Made by a program: the position numbers and the translations under genes
Notes under the pieces: model-generated
Told to the model about the DNA's origin: nothing
Databases searched by the model: none
Seen by the model: the letters and a program-made list of their open reading frames with translations, nothing else
Shown here: positions 45,766-56,857 of the stretch, piece by piece
Layout: each line of letters starts with the position of its first letter
How positions within the stretch are numbered: the first letter of the stretch is position 1
Assembly (NCBI RefSeq): GCF_004104355.1
Contig: NZ_RJLM01000009.1
Span: 1-64,000 of the forward strand
Reading direction: 5' to 3'
DNA length: 64,000 nucleotides
DNA from: Photobacterium chitinilyticum
GTDB taxonomy: Bacteria; Pseudomonadota; Gammaproteobacteria; Enterobacterales; Vibrionaceae

Positions 45766-48624
45766 TCATCGCCTTTCCTGCTGAAGATAATGTTGCCAAA
45801 TCTGCTGTACGACCTCACGCTCGGCAACAAATTGATCTTCAGTCACATAGGCCGATAGCCCCAACAAGTTAAGCCGATGAATTTCATCACGCATATGGCA
45901 ATAAGCCTGCTTTAACGCCTGTGCCTCTTGAGTACTGAGGATCCCACATTCTGCCATGGTATCGAAAATGCGGACATTATCAGACCAACGCGTCAACGCC
46001 CGCTCGCCGCAGGCATGCTGCAATACCAGATACTGGGCAATAAACTCAATATCGGTGATCCCACCTTCATCTTGCTTGAGACCAAACATCCCGCTTTTTT
46101 TGCTACCGAGGTGCTCACGCATCTTATGACGCATCTCAACCACTTTCTGCTGCAGTACAGCCGTTTCGCGAGGCTGCATCAAAATAGTCTGCCGCACCTT
46201 GGCAAAACCCTGCTGCAGTGGTGTATCACCATATACCAACCGCGCCCTAACCAACGCCTGATGCTCCCAGGTCCAGGCTTCCTGCTGCTGATACTCGGCA
46301 AAGGCCTCCATGGTACTGACGAGCAAGCCGGATGCACCGGACGGACGAAGGCGCACATCCACTTCATATAACACGCCGGACGAGGTTCGGGTCGAGAACA
46401 GGTGCACAATCCGCTGCGCCAGTCTTAGATAAAACTGGCGGCCATCAATTTCTTTCTTTCCGGTGGTATAGACATCGGCCGGGCAGTCATGAAGAAAAAC
46501 CAGATCGAGATCAGAACCATACCCGAGCTCCCAGCCACCGACCTTGCCGTAGCCCAATACCCCAAATCCTTTGCCGTCACGGTCTTGTAAGTGGGAAGGC
46601 TCGCCATATTTTTCGGCCATCTGAAGCCAGGCCTGGTTGACCACAGCCCCAATAATGGCTTCAGCAAGGAAGGTTAAGTGATCGCTGACTTTCATCAGCG
46701 GCAGCGCACCGGCAATATCGGCTGCGGCAATACGCAGCAACTGCGCCTGCTTGAACTGTCGGATAGCCTCCATCTGCTGCTCCATATCTTCTTCCGGGAT
46801 CCGGGCAAGATACTCGCGCAGTTCATCCTGGTATTGGTCCAGTGGTGTCGGATTATAGAGATGCTGGGGATCCAACAGTTCATCAAGCAAAATAGGGTAC
46901 TGGGTTAGCTGCTCGGCCACCATCGGGCTCGCTGCGCACAGGCGCACCAGCTGATCCAGTGCTGCCGGATGCTCGCTCAGTAGCTCAAGGTAGGTCGTCC
47001 GGGTCGCGACCCGAACAATCAGTTTCGTAACCCGACCCAATACCTGCGCGGCATCCGGACGACAAACTATCCGTGACAGTACCTCCGGCATCAGCTTTGC
47101 CAGCACCTCTCTGCCACGAGGACCTAATGTACGCTTGGATAATTCCGCCTTCATGCCCAATAAGGTGCTGGCCTGACTTGCGCCTTCCGGTGCCGCCAAT
47201 TCGTCAAGAATACTGAGCAGTACCTCCTCATTCTTCACCATTGCCCACATCTCATGATATTGGGTGCCAGCGGCTGACTGCACCTCTTCATCTTCGGTGC
47301 CGATAATGTTTTCAAACACCTGGTGAATAGCATCCATATGCCCGTTGGTTGCGGCCTGCAGGGCCGGCCAGTCGGCATACCCCATCGCATAGGCCAGGCG
47401 GTGCTGATCCAGCGGTTTGTCCGGCAGAGTCTGGGTCTGCTTGTCATCGATAGCCTGCAGCAAATTTTCCAGCTTGCGCAAAAAGCAGTACCCCTGCTCC
47501 AGATCGGTTACCTGTGCTTTCGGCAGCAGAGCCAGCTGCTTCATCGCCGTCAACGTTTTGAGCAACCCGCGATGACGTAGGCTAGGTTCCCGGCCACCAC
47601 GGATCAGCTGGAATGACTGGGCAATAAACTCTACTTCGCGGATCCCGCCGGCTCCAAGCTTGATGTTGTTGTTCAGCCCTCGGCGGCGGACCTCACTGCT
47701 GATCATCGACTTCATTCGCCGTAACGACTGGATCGCACTGAAATCAATATAGCGACGGAACACAAAAGGTCGCAGCATCTGACGCAGCTCCTGATACTGG
47801 CTGAAGCTTTCACGCCCCATCACCCGCGCTTTGATCATCGCGTAGCGTTCCCAGTCTCGTCCTTGCTCCTGGTAATAGTCTTCCAGTGCCGCATAACTCA
47901 TCACCAAAGGACCACTGTCGCCAAACGGCCGCAAACGCATATCAACCCGATAGCAGAAGCCATCGTAAGTCTGCTGATCCAGCGCCTTGATCAATCGCTG
48001 CCCCAGCCGGGTAAAGAACTGGGCATTAGCCAAACTGCGTCGTCCCCCCTGGGTTTCTCCGTTCTCCGGATAGGTAAAGATCAGATCAATATCCGAGGAA
48101 AAATTCAGTTCACCGCCACCGAGCTTGCCCATCCCGAGGATCAGCATTGGCTGCGCCTCTCCCTGCGCGTTCATAGGAGTCCCCCATTCCTTGCAGCATT
48201 GGGCATACAGCCAATTGTAGGCTTCCATCATCAAGGCTTCGGCCAGCAGGGACAGGTGTTGCAGGCTCTGGGGCAGAGATGCCTTGCCGGTAAAATCTCG
48301 CCAGGCAATCCAAACCATCTCCTGACGGCGAAAAGCCCGAAGCTGGCGCATCAGGCTGTTTTCATCCGTTGCGGCAGATAGCTTGTCGGCCAACTGCTGA
48401 CGGTACTGACTCACATGTTCTTTATCATCAACATGCTCTGCAAGCCAAGGTAGTAACTGGCTATCCCGTATGATTGAGGCGGAAACAAAGTCACTACAGC
48501 CAAGCACCTGCCGCAATTCCTGCAGGCGTTCTGCCGGCCACTGGGCCAATTGTTCAGGATGGGCATGCTGAATTTTTTCGACGGCCTTGTCGGCAGCGGC
48601 AATCAGTGGGGCTGGCTGGGTCAT
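45766..48624 (-). CDS. glnE: Bifunctional glutamine synthetase adenylyltransferase/deadenylase
   Basis: This 952-residue enzyme adds and removes AMP on glutamine synthetase in response to PII proteins and glutamine. Two nucleotidyltransferase domains are visible: the N-terminal one with [20 protein letters not shown] (near residue 162) and the C-terminal one with [18 protein letters not shown] (near 685). The ATG at 48624 has AAGGAA upstream and gives a length close to E. coli GlnE (946). The longer frame reaching 48738 lacks a signal. It is followed by hldE. Confidence 0.97.
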   Translation of the reverse strand: MTQPAPLIAAADKAVEKIQHAHPEQLAQWPAERLQELRQVLGCSDFVSASIIRDSQLLPWLAEHVDDKEHVSQYRQQLADKLSAATDENSLMRQLRAFRRQEMVWIAWRDFTGKASLPQSLQHLSLLAEALMMEAYNWLYAQCCKEWGTPMNAQGEAQPMLILGMGKLGGGELNFSSDIDLIFTYPENGETQGGRRSLANAQFFTRLGQRLIKALDQQTYDGFCYRVDMRLRPFGDSGPLVMSYAALEDYYQEQGRDWERYAMIKARVMGRESFSQYQELRQMLRPFVFRRYIDFSAIQSLRRMKSMISSEVRRRGLNNNIKLGAGGIREVEFIAQSFQLIRGGREPSLRHRGLLKTLTAMKQLALLPKAQVTDLEQGYCFLRKLENLLQAIDDKQTQTLPDKPLDQHRLAYAMGYADWPALQAATNGHMDAIHQVFENIIGTEDEEVQSAAGTQYHEMWAMVKNEEVLLSILDELAAPEGASQASTLLGMKAELSKRTLGPRGREVLAKLMPEVLSRIVCRPDAAQVLGRVTKLIVRVATRTTYLELLSEHPAALDQLVRLCAASPMVAEQLTQYPILLDELLDPQHLYNPTPLDQYQDELREYLARIPEEDMEQQMEAIRQFKQAQLLRIAAADIAGALPLMKVSDHLTFLAEAIIGAVVNQAWLQMAEKYGEPSHLQDRDGKGFGVLGYGKVGGWELGYGSDLDLVFLHDCPADVYTTGKKEIDGRQFYLRLAQRIVHLFSTRTSSGVLYEVDVRLRPSGASGLLVSTMEAFAEYQQQEAWTWEHQALVRARLVYGDTPLQQGFAKVRQTILMQPRETAVLQQKVVEMRHKMREHLGSKKSGMFGLKQDEGGITDIEFIAQYLVLQHACGERALTRWSDNVRIFDTMAECGILSTQEAQALKQAYCHMRDEIHRLNLLGLSAYVTEDQFVAEREVVQQIWQHYLQQERR

Positions 48625-48699
48625 TGCGATTCCTTTATTCAATTCCCCGGCAAAGCGGGTTGGCTCTCGGGAGTAAAGCTGTATTAGCAGTAACATAGC

Positions 48700-48727
48700 A
48701 CAACGCCCACTAGTTAGCGGGCGTTGT
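48700..48727 (-). terminator. Hairpin after the chemoreceptor gene
   Basis: ACAACGCCC and GGGCGTTGT pair, with an inner CTA/TAG, 51 bases after the chemoreceptor stop and upstream of glnE on the same strand. The T tract is absent, so this may be a weak terminator or processing hairpin. Confidence 0.55.
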
Positions 48728-48777
48728 CGGCTATCCAAGTCACGTTCCGAGAACGTTGCTGTCGTTATATTCGGTAG

Positions 48778-50379
48778 TTAGACATGGAATGCCTGGATCT
48801 TGCCTTCCAGCTCTGTTGCATGATTCTGCATTGTGTCCGACGTTTCCGACAGCTCCGTTACCACCACAACCGAAGCTTCGACAAGTTCGCGCACGTTGGT
48901 CAGGTTCTGGTTCATTTCATCGGCCACGGAACTCTGCTGCTCGGCTGCAGATGCTATCTGGAAGTTCATATCATTAAGCCGCTGAACCTGATCGACAATC
49001 TTATCCAGCTCACCGCCGGCGTTGGTAACAAGTTCAACCCCTTCGGCCGCTTCCACCACGCTCTGCTCCATCAGGCCGACAGCCTGCTGGGCACTATTTT
49101 GCAGCAACGAGATCATCTCCTGGATCTCAACCGTCGCCTGCTGGGTACGCTGGGCCAGATTTCGCACTTCATCGGCAACAACAGCAAAACCACGGCCTGC
49201 ATCACCGGCGCGGGCAGCCTCGATGGCTGCGTTAAGTGCCAATAGGTTCGTCTGCTCGGAAATACTCTGAATGGTAACAATCACACTGCCAATTTGATCA
49301 ACGCGCTCCTCAACCTGGCTAACGGCGTTTGCCGACTGGCTGATATCCTGAGACAGCTGATTGATTGTACCAATCGTCCGAGAGACAAACTGCTGCCCCT
49401 GGCTCGCCTGCTCTGAGGTTCCCTCGGTGGCATTCGATGCTTCGCGTGCATGATCCGCGACAGTCTGGACCGTCGACGTCATCTCGCTCATCGCCGAGGC
49501 CAGCTGGTCAATTTCATTGAATTCTTCCTGCGCTGACTCCTTGGTCTCCATCATGCTAATCGACATCACTTCGGCCAACCCTGAGAGCTCTGAGGCAGCA
49601 TCTCGCTGACTGCGGATCACATCATGCAATTGAGTCCGGGTCTTCTCCAGCTCGCGAGCCAGGTCGCCGTACTCGTCACGACACTCCATCTCAATAGGCT
49701 GTGACAAATTACGAGCAGCAAGCAGCTGGATATTGTCGGCAAGGTAGTGGGTCTGGCGCAGCATGACGCTAGAGCCACTCAGCAGGATCACCACAAAGGC
49801 GACAATCATCAACGCCGTCTGCCAGACGACCTGTAGCAGATAGTCACTGTAATACGCTTCGGCCTCAGAAGCTGACTGCGAGGCAACAACTAGCCAGTTC
49901 CACTGTGGCAGCTCGACAGCATATTCAAAACGTTCCTGGTTATCGAATGCCAAGCGACCCGCACCTGAAAATTGATTCAGAAAGCCGGATAGACTATTGC
50001 CGTTTTCCATCACAGCAGTCAGCTCGTTGACTGCTCGCGCTTGCGGGTGCCCCAATAACCTGCCGCTATCACGCTCGACAAGATACAGGTACGCCCCTGG
50101 ATTCCAACTGCTGGCCTGGGCATCGATTGCTTGTTCCGCCAGTGCTTTCCCTGCCTCGCCCTGAGACAAAAATGTTGTCAGCATTGCCGCATTGGCTTCA
50201 GCAAGCTCCTGAGAATGATCCTGCTGAATACCAACAACCGACTGATAAAAGGCACTTGCATCCCACAACTGCTTTCCGATCAGCAAAACGGTACTGAATA
50301 CCATCAACAGCACCAGCTTCGGCACCAGCCGAATATTGGTCAGGCCCTTTTCCCAGGGTTTAAAAACCATCTTTGCCAT
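48778..50379 (-). CDS. Methyl-accepting chemotaxis protein
   Basis: This 533-residue chemoreceptor has an N-terminal membrane helix (about 18-38), a periplasmic sensor region (about 40-180) and a second membrane helix (about 185-207). A HAMP linker and a long cytoplasmic coiled-coil signalling domain follow. The highly conserved hairpin tip [19 protein letters not shown] lies near residue 375. It controls CheA and the flagellar motor in response to an unknown ligand. The ATG at 50379 has GGAG upstream. It stands between glnE and the K+ channel gene, an insertion relative to the E. coli order. Confidence 0.93.
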   Translation of the reverse strand: MAKMVFKPWEKGLTNIRLVPKLVLLMVFSTVLLIGKQLWDASAFYQSVVGIQQDHSQELAEANAAMLTTFLSQGEAGKALAEQAIDAQASSWNPGAYLYLVERDSGRLLGHPQARAVNELTAVMENGNSLSGFLNQFSGAGRLAFDNQERFEYAVELPQWNWLVVASQSASEAEAYYSDYLLQVVWQTALMIVAFVVILLSGSSVMLRQTHYLADNIQLLAARNLSQPIEMECRDEYGDLARELEKTRTQLHDVIRSQRDAASELSGLAEVMSISMMETKESAQEEFNEIDQLASAMSEMTSTVQTVADHAREASNATEGTSEQASQGQQFVSRTIGTINQLSQDISQSANAVSQVEERVDQIGSVIVTIQSISEQTNLLALNAAIEAARAGDAGRGFAVVADEVRNLAQRTQQATVEIQEMISLLQNSAQQAVGLMEQSVVEAAEGVELVTNAGGELDKIVDQVQRLNDMNFQIASAAEQQSSVADEMNQNLTNVRELVEASVVVVTELSETSDTMQNHATELEGKIQAFHV

Positions 50380-50577
50380 TTGGAATCTCCATATTAATAA
50401 GTACGCTAGCCCCAAAAATGATGATTACTTACCGTAGGGAAATAATCGTTCTGGGTGCCATCGCTTTGAGTAATGGCTCACGTCCAAACTACCCACCCCG
50501 CAGTTGGCTATGATTTATTTTTAAGCTCAAAACAATAACTGATATTCTATAGGTCGGCAGGTAATTGCGAAAATTTA

Positions 50578-51396
50578 ATGATGAAAAAGATCGACGCGGT
50601 CAAACATGAACTGAATCCTATGAGCCTGATGGCCCTAATCTTATCCTTCATGTCGCTTGCCGTTGTGACAAGCTTAATATTTATTCCGCAAACAGACCGG
50701 GTTTACACTCTGTTTGTGGGAATTGATACCTTCATCTGTTTGCTCTTCTGGTGCCAGTTACTAACCGATTTGGCCCGCAGCAACAGCAAAATAAATTATC
50801 TCAAACACCACTGGCCCGACTTCATTGCCAGCATTCCTGTTATTGAAGCACTTCGCTTTGCCCGTATTGTCCAAATTTTCCGTGTGATCCGCCTACTCCG
50901 GTCCAGTCATCACATTATCAACAACATTCGCAACAACCGCCGCGAGGCCACCGTTGCCACAATTTTCCTGTTGTTGACCGTGCTGGTTACCGTCGGCTCG
51001 GCAATGATACTGATGCTGGAGAGCAATGACCCTGAATCCAACATTCATTCTGCAGGCGATGCGCTATGGTGGGTTTTCGTTACTATCTCGACGGTGGGCT
51101 ATGGTGATCATTATCCGGTAACAACGCTCGGGAAAATGCTGGCGGCAGTGATTATTCTTTGCGGTGTCGGTTTATTTGGAATGGTAGCGGGTTTGGTCAG
51201 CGCCATTATTTCGGATCCGACCAAGAAAAAAGAACTGGATGCCCGCCGGCACGAGAAAGAGTGGCAACAGATGCTAGACAACCAGCAACGACTTCTCGAA
51301 CGTCTCGCTCAGCTCGAACAACGGCTACCCAGAGAGGAAAATGAAAACGCCGAGAGAACAAAATGCTCCGAGAAAACGACAAACGCCCCGCAATAG
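50578..51396 (+). CDS. Voltage-gated-like potassium channel
   Basis: This 272-residue membrane protein has six hydrophobic segments, an S4-like segment with regularly spaced Arg (RFARIVQIFRVIRLLRSS near residue 97), and the selectivity filter STVGYGDHYPVT near 173. The C-terminal 50 residues are charged and coiled. It is a K+-selective ion transporter of the voltage-gated type. No RCK domain is present. Either of two adjacent ATG codons at 50578 and 50581 may start it. The stop codon lies inside the terminator-like hairpin at 51381-51406. Confidence 0.9.
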   Translation: MMKKIDAVKHELNPMSLMALILSFMSLAVVTSLIFIPQTDRVYTLFVGIDTFICLLFWCQLLTDLARSNSKINYLKHHWPDFIASIPVIEALRFARIVQIFRVIRLLRSSHHIINNIRNNRREATVATIFLLLTVLVTVGSAMILMLESNDPESNIHSAGDALWWVFVTISTVGYGDHYPVTTLGKMLAAVIILCGVGLFGMVAGLVSAIISDPTKKKELDARRHEKEWQQMLDNQQRLLERLAQLEQRLPREENENAERTKCSEKTTNAPQ

Positions 51397-51406
51397 CAGG
51401 GCGTTT
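51381..51406. terminator. Hairpin spanning the K+ channel stop codon
   Basis: AAACGCCC-CGCAATAGCA-GGGCGTTT forms an 8-bp perfect stem whose loop contains the TAG stop codon. There is only a short T run, so termination strength is uncertain. ygiF converges from the right. Confidence 0.6.
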
Positions 51407-51446
51407 ACAGACATTTATCCTATATACCAAACTGCATATCAACGTA

Positions 51447-52961
51447 CTATGGCCAGTATGGCGCTAGCTCAATCCCTATCTGGCGGGTCTGATCCATAGC
51501 ATGAAGCAGTGACTCTTCCTTGCGATTCAGCCACTTTTCAATTTGGCGTCGGTCTTCGTCTTCAGGCTGATCCAGTAGTAGCCTGATTGGCTCTAGTTGT
51601 CTAAGATCTTCCATACCGCGCAATAAATCCAGCCACGGCATTCTAAAGCCCGCACGCTTCTCTTCATCGTACAACTCGGCGAAACAGAGACCACTCATCA
51701 GGTTACGAATCAGGCGAGGCTGCTGATCAAGGTAATCAACCCGACTCAGCTGACGTTCAGCCGGAAACACATCGGCCAATTCTTCCCAAGACCGAGTCAG
51801 TAAATTATCGGAGAATGACTTGATATCACCAGCCAAACGTTCGCGAGATTTGTCATCAAGGAATGGCTGCCAACCCCGGCTCAAAATCCAGCGACTGAGA
51901 TCAAGCAGCAGGCCACAATAACGGGAAGACTCCAACAGCTGCATCAGTTCGTCAACGTCAGGCAATGCTTGCTGTCGCGCCTGTAGCTGCTTCATCAGAT
52001 CCTTGCGCGCATTCAGCTTCTTCAGAATATGGCCTTTGTCTGCCAGCAACTGTTCAATGCTGGCAAATTCTTCCAGCCAATCCAACTCGCCTTCCAACCA
52101 TTGTAATTCCTGGCGCACCAATGCGCTGGCACGACGCGGGATCATCCCACCAAACATCACCAATGCCTGGCGAATAAGGCCCAGCGCCTGATGGATCTGG
52201 TAGAGGGCAGGTAGCTCCTGGCGTTCCGCAAAAATTTGCTCGTGGTAATGCCAATGTTCGAGCGCATGCTCTAGGGTTTTGACAAACACCGTCTCGACAC
52301 TTTCAGCAGGCTGAACCGGAACAAACGATAGCGGTTTGACTTGGTCGCCCTGATAGTTCGCAGCCAGACGATAACCACGGGCCGCCTTGCTCAGATTGCC
52401 TAGGCGCATACCGCCTTCGGCGCACAATTCGCGGGCGAGCGTAAACAACGCATCCGTCTGACCAGATTTGAGTTCCAGCTCCACTTCGCAAATCGGGCTG
52501 GTTTGCCCGTTGGCACTCACTTCGCCCTGATCAAAAGCCAATTCAATCTGACTACCGTCAGGCATTGCGACAAGCCATTGCTGGCGTTGAAAATCAGTAG
52601 AGAATAGCGGGGCAAGCTGCTGCTGTACGCCAGCAACATTCATACTCTCCGGCCAGGCATCAGCAGGATGCAGGGAGAGATCAGGATCAGTTCCATTGAT
52701 TTCAGCATTGTATTCCGGACGCTGGTGCAATCCTGCTACCACTCGCCCTGCTGTTTTCAAGGTTTGAACAAACACGTCATCAAAACGACGGACCCGTAGG
52801 CCGATATCGTGCAGGCGAAGAATTTGGCCTGGGGTGTCGAAGTAGACATTGCCTAACATCCGACTACTTTGCTGCAGAATTTTCGCGTCAGATATTTTGT
52901 GTAATAGTTGACTCGAAAATTCTGGTGAGACGAAAAACTTCAGTTCTATCTCGGTTTCCAT
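51447..52961 (-). CDS. ygiF: CYTH-CHAD inorganic triphosphatase
   Basis: This 504-residue protein has an N-terminal CYTH domain with the EIELKF signature at residues 3-8 and metal-binding acidic residues, giving tripolyphosphatase activity in E. coli YgiF. The C-terminal CHAD domain (about 215-500) is helical and rich in conserved His, a polyphosphate-binding fold. The ATG at 52961 gives the exact CYTH start. E. coli has ygiF right before glnE; here the chemoreceptor and channel genes stand between them. Confidence 0.93.
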   Translation of the reverse strand: METEIELKFFVSPEFSSQLLHKISDAKILQQSSRMLGNVYFDTPGQILRLHDIGLRVRRFDDVFVQTLKTAGRVVAGLHQRPEYNAEINGTDPDLSLHPADAWPESMNVAGVQQQLAPLFSTDFQRQQWLVAMPDGSQIELAFDQGEVSANGQTSPICEVELELKSGQTDALFTLARELCAEGGMRLGNLSKAARGYRLAANYQGDQVKPLSFVPVQPAESVETVFVKTLEHALEHWHYHEQIFAERQELPALYQIHQALGLIRQALVMFGGMIPRRASALVRQELQWLEGELDWLEEFASIEQLLADKGHILKKLNARKDLMKQLQARQQALPDVDELMQLLESSRYCGLLLDLSRWILSRGWQPFLDDKSRERLAGDIKSFSDNLLTRSWEELADVFPAERQLSRVDYLDQQPRLIRNLMSGLCFAELYDEEKRAGFRMPWLDLLRGMEDLRQLEPIRLLLDQPEDEDRRQIEKWLNRKEESLLHAMDQTRQIGIELAPYWP

Positions 52962-53145
52962 AGTTATACCTATAAACAGTGGCAAACCAAGGATATTTGC
53001 AATTGCGCTCCGGGGCAAGCATGAAATATCGACAAAACCTTGATCAAAAATAGTTCCCCTATACTAACTTATACGTTAACATGCGCGCCTCTGTGACCAT
53101 CGCTCAAGAATTAGCCTCTTTAGGCGCTCTTTAGGTTGTTCAGCT

Positions 53146-53826
53146 ATGCCAGTAAATACAATTATGGGGCTCTTTGCTAAATCCCCAATCAAACCTCTGC
53201 AACGTCATGTTACTCGTGTAAATGAATGTTGCGAACTGCTTGTTCCTTTTTTCGAGGCATGTCATGCCGGAGATTGGGATAAAGCATCGAACTTACGTGA
53301 ACAGATCTCGCAGCTTGAGAAAGATGCGGATGTGTTGAAGCGTGAGATCCGCCTTAAACTTCCTCGTGGTCTTTTCATGCCTGTCGATCGTACTGACATG
53401 CTAGGCCTTCTAACCCAACAGGATAAGCTTGCTAACCTGTCCAAAGATATCGCTGGTCGAGTCTTGGGGCGTCAGCTGCAAATTCCTACCACAATGTACC
53501 CGGATTTCGTTGCCTATGTTCAACGTTGCCTTGATGCAGCCAGTCAGGCCAGTCGTGTTATCAACGAGCTGGATGAGTTGCTGGAAACAGGCTTCAAGGG
53601 CAGAGAAGTGACCCTGGTTGCTGAAATGATTAATCAGCTTGATGTCATCGAAGATGATACCGACACCCTGCAGATTCAATTACGTCAACAGCTAATGTCC
53701 ATCGAAGACCAATACAGTCCGGTGGATGTCATGTTCCTGTACAAAATTCTCGAGTGGATTGGCGGTATCGCTGATCAGGCACAACGTGTCGGCTCGCGAT
53801 TAGAAATCATGCTATCGCGTTCTTAA
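53146..53826 (+). CDS. DUF47 (PhoU-like) accessory protein of the phosphate transporter
   Basis: This 226-residue protein matches the TIGR00153/DUF47 family, helical PhoU-like proteins encoded just upstream of pit transporters. It starts MPVNTIMGLFAKSPIKPL, the usual family N-terminus, and ends VGSRLEIMLSRS. It lacks membrane segments. It is probably a regulator of the Pit transporter encoded 33 bases downstream. The mechanism is not known. Confidence 0.9.
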   Translation: MPVNTIMGLFAKSPIKPLQRHVTRVNECCELLVPFFEACHAGDWDKASNLREQISQLEKDADVLKREIRLKLPRGLFMPVDRTDMLGLLTQQDKLANLSKDIAGRVLGRQLQIPTTMYPDFVAYVQRCLDAASQASRVINELDELLETGFKGREVTLVAEMINQLDVIEDDTDTLQIQLRQQLMSIEDQYSPVDVMFLYKILEWIGGIADQAQRVGSRLEIMLSRS

Positions 53827-53859
53827 ATAAAGAGAATGTAACAAAAACAAGGTTTTACA

Positions 53860-55128
53860 ATGGAAATCCTGGCTAACTACGGCACCATTCTTATTTTGGT
53901 GGCGGCTATCTTTGGTCTTTTGATGGCGATTGGTATTGGTGCAAATGATGTTGCCAATGCTATGGGTACTTCAGTAGGTTCGAAAGCGCTAACGGTAAAA
54001 CAAGCAATCATCATTGCGATGATTTTTGAATTTGCCGGGGCATACCTTGCAGGTGGTGAAGTAACAGATACCATCCGTAAAGGTGTTATCGACATGTCAT
54101 TCTATGCCGAACAACCAGAAGTTTTAGTTTACGGTATGATGTCTGCACTTCTTGCTGCAGGAACATGGCTCTTGCTCGCCTCTTATATGGGTTGGCCTGT
54201 ATCAACAACACATTCAATCATCGGTGCAATCATCGGGTTTGCCTGTGTCTCTGTGGGTACAGAAGCGGTGTCTTGGTCTTCAGTACAAGGTATTGTCGGT
54301 AGCTGGCTTATCACCCCGCTGATTTCCGGCTTCTTTGCCTACCTGATCTTTATCAGCGCCCAACGTTTAATCTTTGATACTGATAACCCCTTGGTGAATG
54401 CCAAACGTTTCGTACCTATTTATATGTTTATCACAGCGATGGTCATTGCCTTGGTAACTATCAAGAAAGGTCTGAAGCACGTCGGTTTTCACCTAACTAG
54501 TGGTGAAGCATGGATGGCATCACTGATTGTATCTACTGTTGTTATGATTTTTGGTTATATCTATATCAGCAAGAAATATACCGATGATGGCAGCTCTGTT
54601 GATAGCAACGGTTATGCGGGTGTTGAACGCGTATTTAGCCTGCTAATGGTTGTAACAGCCTGTGCAATGGCATTTGCCCACGGCTCTAATGACGTTGCTA
54701 ACGCCATTGGGCCTCTTTCAGCCGTTGTTTCTACGGTTGAGCATATGGGCCAGCTTACGGCGAAAAGTAGTATCGCATGGTGGATCCTTCCACTCGGCGG
54801 CATCGGTATCGTCATTGGCCTGGCTACAATGGGTCATAAAGTTATGGCGACAGTCGGTACGGGGATTACGGAACTCACTCCAAGTCGAGGCTTTGCTGCT
54901 CAGCTAGCAACAGCATCAACAGTGGTACTGGCTTCTGGTACCGGCTTACCTATTTCAACTACCCAAACATTGGTGGGTGGTGTGATCGGTGTTGCTTTTG
55001 CACGTGGTATTGCGGCTCTAAACTTAGGCGTGGTTCGTAACATTGTTGCCTCATGGGTCGTAACCCTTCCAGCCGGGGCATTACTTGCTGTCATTTTCTT
55101 CTACATGATGCAAGCAGTCTTTGGTTAA
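53860..55128 (+). CDS. pitA: Low-affinity inorganic phosphate transporter
   Basis: This 422-residue transporter of the PiT family has about 10 transmembrane segments and two copies of the family signature: GANDVANAMGTSVGSKALT near residue 28 and GSNDVANAIGPLSAVV near 275. It moves phosphate as a metal-phosphate complex with protons or Na+. It forms a two-gene unit with the DUF47 gene. A strong terminator follows. Confidence 0.96.
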   Translation: MEILANYGTILILVAAIFGLLMAIGIGANDVANAMGTSVGSKALTVKQAIIIAMIFEFAGAYLAGGEVTDTIRKGVIDMSFYAEQPEVLVYGMMSALLAAGTWLLLASYMGWPVSTTHSIIGAIIGFACVSVGTEAVSWSSVQGIVGSWLITPLISGFFAYLIFISAQRLIFDTDNPLVNAKRFVPIYMFITAMVIALVTIKKGLKHVGFHLTSGEAWMASLIVSTVVMIFGYIYISKKYTDDGSSVDSNGYAGVERVFSLLMVVTACAMAFAHGSNDVANAIGPLSAVVSTVEHMGQLTAKSSIAWWILPLGGIGIVIGLATMGHKVMATVGTGITELTPSRGFAAQLATASTVVLASGTGLPISTTQTLVGGVIGVAFARGIAALNLGVVRNIVASWVVTLPAGALLAVIFFYMMQAVFG

Positions 55129-55143
55129 AAGTGGTACAGGTTC

Positions 55144-55174
55144 AAAAGAGGGAGGCTTTGCCTCCCTCTTTTCT
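55144..55174 (+). terminator. Terminator after pitA
   Basis: AAAAGAGGGAGGC-TTT-GCCTCCCTCTTTT is a 13-bp perfect stem with a T tract. Confidence 0.95.
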
Positions 55175-55242
55175 TGCACCCGAGGCACAAAGTTTTTAAT
55201 ATTTGTGCTCTTAAAGAATACAGGCTCCTCAAGGATCTTATT

Positions 55243-55860
55243 GTGAAGCATCTAATCAGCATCTTATTACTCGCTTGCGCCGTGGTTACTATCCCTGCGA
55301 AAGCCGAGCAGGTTCGTTATATTTCTGACGATCTGTTCACCTACATGCACCGTGGTCCAAGTACACAGTTCCGTATTATGGGCAGTATCAACGCCGGCAC
55401 CAAAGTCACCTTGCTTGAAACCAATAAAGAAAATGGCTTTAGCAAAGTTACCGACAGTCGCGGACGTACCGGTTGGATTAACTCTGATTTTATTTCTCGT
55501 CAGGTCGGTCTGAAAGAGCGCGTACCTGCGCTTGAAAAAGAGCTCACAGAAGTGAAAGCTGCACTGGCTGATGCGCAGCTATCCGGCGATGAAAAGACCA
55601 AAAACCTGCAAAGCTCACTGCAAATGCGAACCGAGCAAATTACTGATCTGGAGTTGCAAAATAGCCAGCTCAACGAGCAGCTGATGACGTCTCAGACAGA
55701 AATCCGTGAACTGCGCGCCAAGATTGATACCCAGAAAGATGACTTGCTGATGAAGTGGTTCACTTACGGCGGTATGGTTGCTGGCGCAGGCTTGTTGTTT
55801 GGCTTGATCCTGCCGCATCTGATCCCCCGCCGTCGCAAGCGCAATAACGGCTGGGCGTAA
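55243..55860 (+). CDS. ygiM: SH3-domain membrane protein YgiM
   Basis: This 205-residue protein has a signal peptide, a bacterial SH3 domain (about 22-88) with RGPSTQFRIMGSI and RTGWINSDFI, and a coiled-coil (about 95-165). A C-terminal transmembrane helix near 175-195 ends in RRRKR. It is probably anchored in the inner membrane with the SH3 domain in the periplasm. Function is unknown; SH3b domains often bind cell-wall or metal ligands. The start is GTG at 55243 with AAGGA upstream. It precedes cca as in E. coli, with gspAB interposed. Confidence 0.9.
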   Translation: MKHLISILLLACAVVTIPAKAEQVRYISDDLFTYMHRGPSTQFRIMGSINAGTKVTLLETNKENGFSKVTDSRGRTGWINSDFISRQVGLKERVPALEKELTEVKAALADAQLSGDEKTKNLQSSLQMRTEQITDLELQNSQLNEQLMTSQTEIRELRAKIDTQKDDLLMKWFTYGGMVAGAGLLFGLILPHLIPRRRKRNNGWA

Positions 55861-55896
55861 AGCTTAAGAATTGGTATCGATAATTCAGATAATATG

Positions 55897-55925
55897 ATGG
55901 CAGCCGATGGCTGCCATTTTTCTAT
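55897..55925. terminator. Terminator between ygiM and gspB
   Basis: ATGGCAGCC-GAT-GGCTGCCAT followed by TTTTCT ends ygiM; gspB converges from the other side. Confidence 0.9.
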
Positions 55926-55957
55926 CGTTCTGTTCAGTAATATCTCGATTAGCTAGC

Positions 55958-56857
55958 TCACCACTCAGATAGTGCGGGCATCTCGACAAGATAAGACTCA
56001 AAATCGAAAACAACCTGCCTCGGCTCAATTCTGCGCAGAACTACGCCCGGCGCAATCTCGTCCCCTTCATAAGCCTCGCGACCATTCACTTTCACCCAGC
56101 GGCTATTAGCGGTCGATGAATAAATATGAGTTTCGAAATTGAGTGGTGGGATCCGGTTTTGTACCGAAGCGGGCAACTCGCCGAGTGCCACAGCCTCAAT
56201 GATCGGCTCAAGTCGTTTCTCGGGCTCAGGCGGTATATCAACCGGTAGGGTGTCAGTGGCTGCTATCGCTGATTTCAGCTGCTCTGCGAGCAATGGTGGT
56301 AGTTCCGAATAATCGAGCCCATCCAGCCCCCATTCCGTCTCTGTCGGCTGAGAAGAGATAACTCTGGTGTCACCCTCGAGTTCTGCCGGGAGCCTTGCTG
56401 TCGACGGAGAGGCTACGGTTCGACCAGCATGGCTGGCAAACTGGTGGTTCAGCGACGGTAGCGGCTCGGTCCGCAACTCAGGATAAGACAAGAAACGTAT
56501 CTGCGACATCCCCTCGCCCAGAACCTGCGGAGCGCTTTGGGGCATGTCTGCTACAGGTACCGTTGTTACCGAAATGCTAGTTACCGGCTCAACCTTTTCG
56601 ATAGCCTCAACCGCAGCCGTATCAGTCACGGTAGTGACCTTGCCTGACGCAACGCTAGATGTCGAGTGCTGCTGGGTCTGACTGTACTGGCTATATACCA
56701 GAGTACAAACCACCGGGGTCATCACCAGCACGGCGGGCAGCAGCCAAGACGGCAAACGGCGAGGCGCCGCAACTTGACGAGTCGGTCGGCCCATCAACGA
56801 CGGCTGAAACTGGTTTTGCTGATCTGACTGCGCAATAGCATTGAGCAAATTGGACAT
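55958..56857 (-). CDS. gspB: General secretion pathway protein B (ExeB-like)
   Basis: This 299-residue protein has a short cytosolic N-terminus, one membrane helix (about 38-57), a Pro/Thr-rich periplasmic linker and a C-terminal domain (about 230-299) matching GspB. It works with GspA to insert the secretin GspD through the peptidoglycan. Its ATG overlaps the TAA of gspA (TAATG). A set of type II secretion genes is expected elsewhere, since only the A-B pair is here. Confidence 0.88.
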   Translation of the reverse strand: MSNLLNAIAQSDQQNQFQPSLMGRPTRQVAAPRRLPSWLLPAVLVMTPVVCTLVYSQYSQTQQHSTSSVASGKVTTVTDTAAVEAIEKVEPVTSISVTTVPVADMPQSAPQVLGEGMSQIRFLSYPELRTEPLPSLNHQFASHAGRTVASPSTARLPAELEGDTRVISSQPTETEWGLDGLDYSELPPLLAEQLKSAIAATDTLPVDIPPEPEKRLEPIIEAVALGELPASVQNRIPPLNFETHIYSSTANSRWVKVNGREAYEGDEIAPGVVLRRIEPRQVVFDFESYLVEMPALSEW

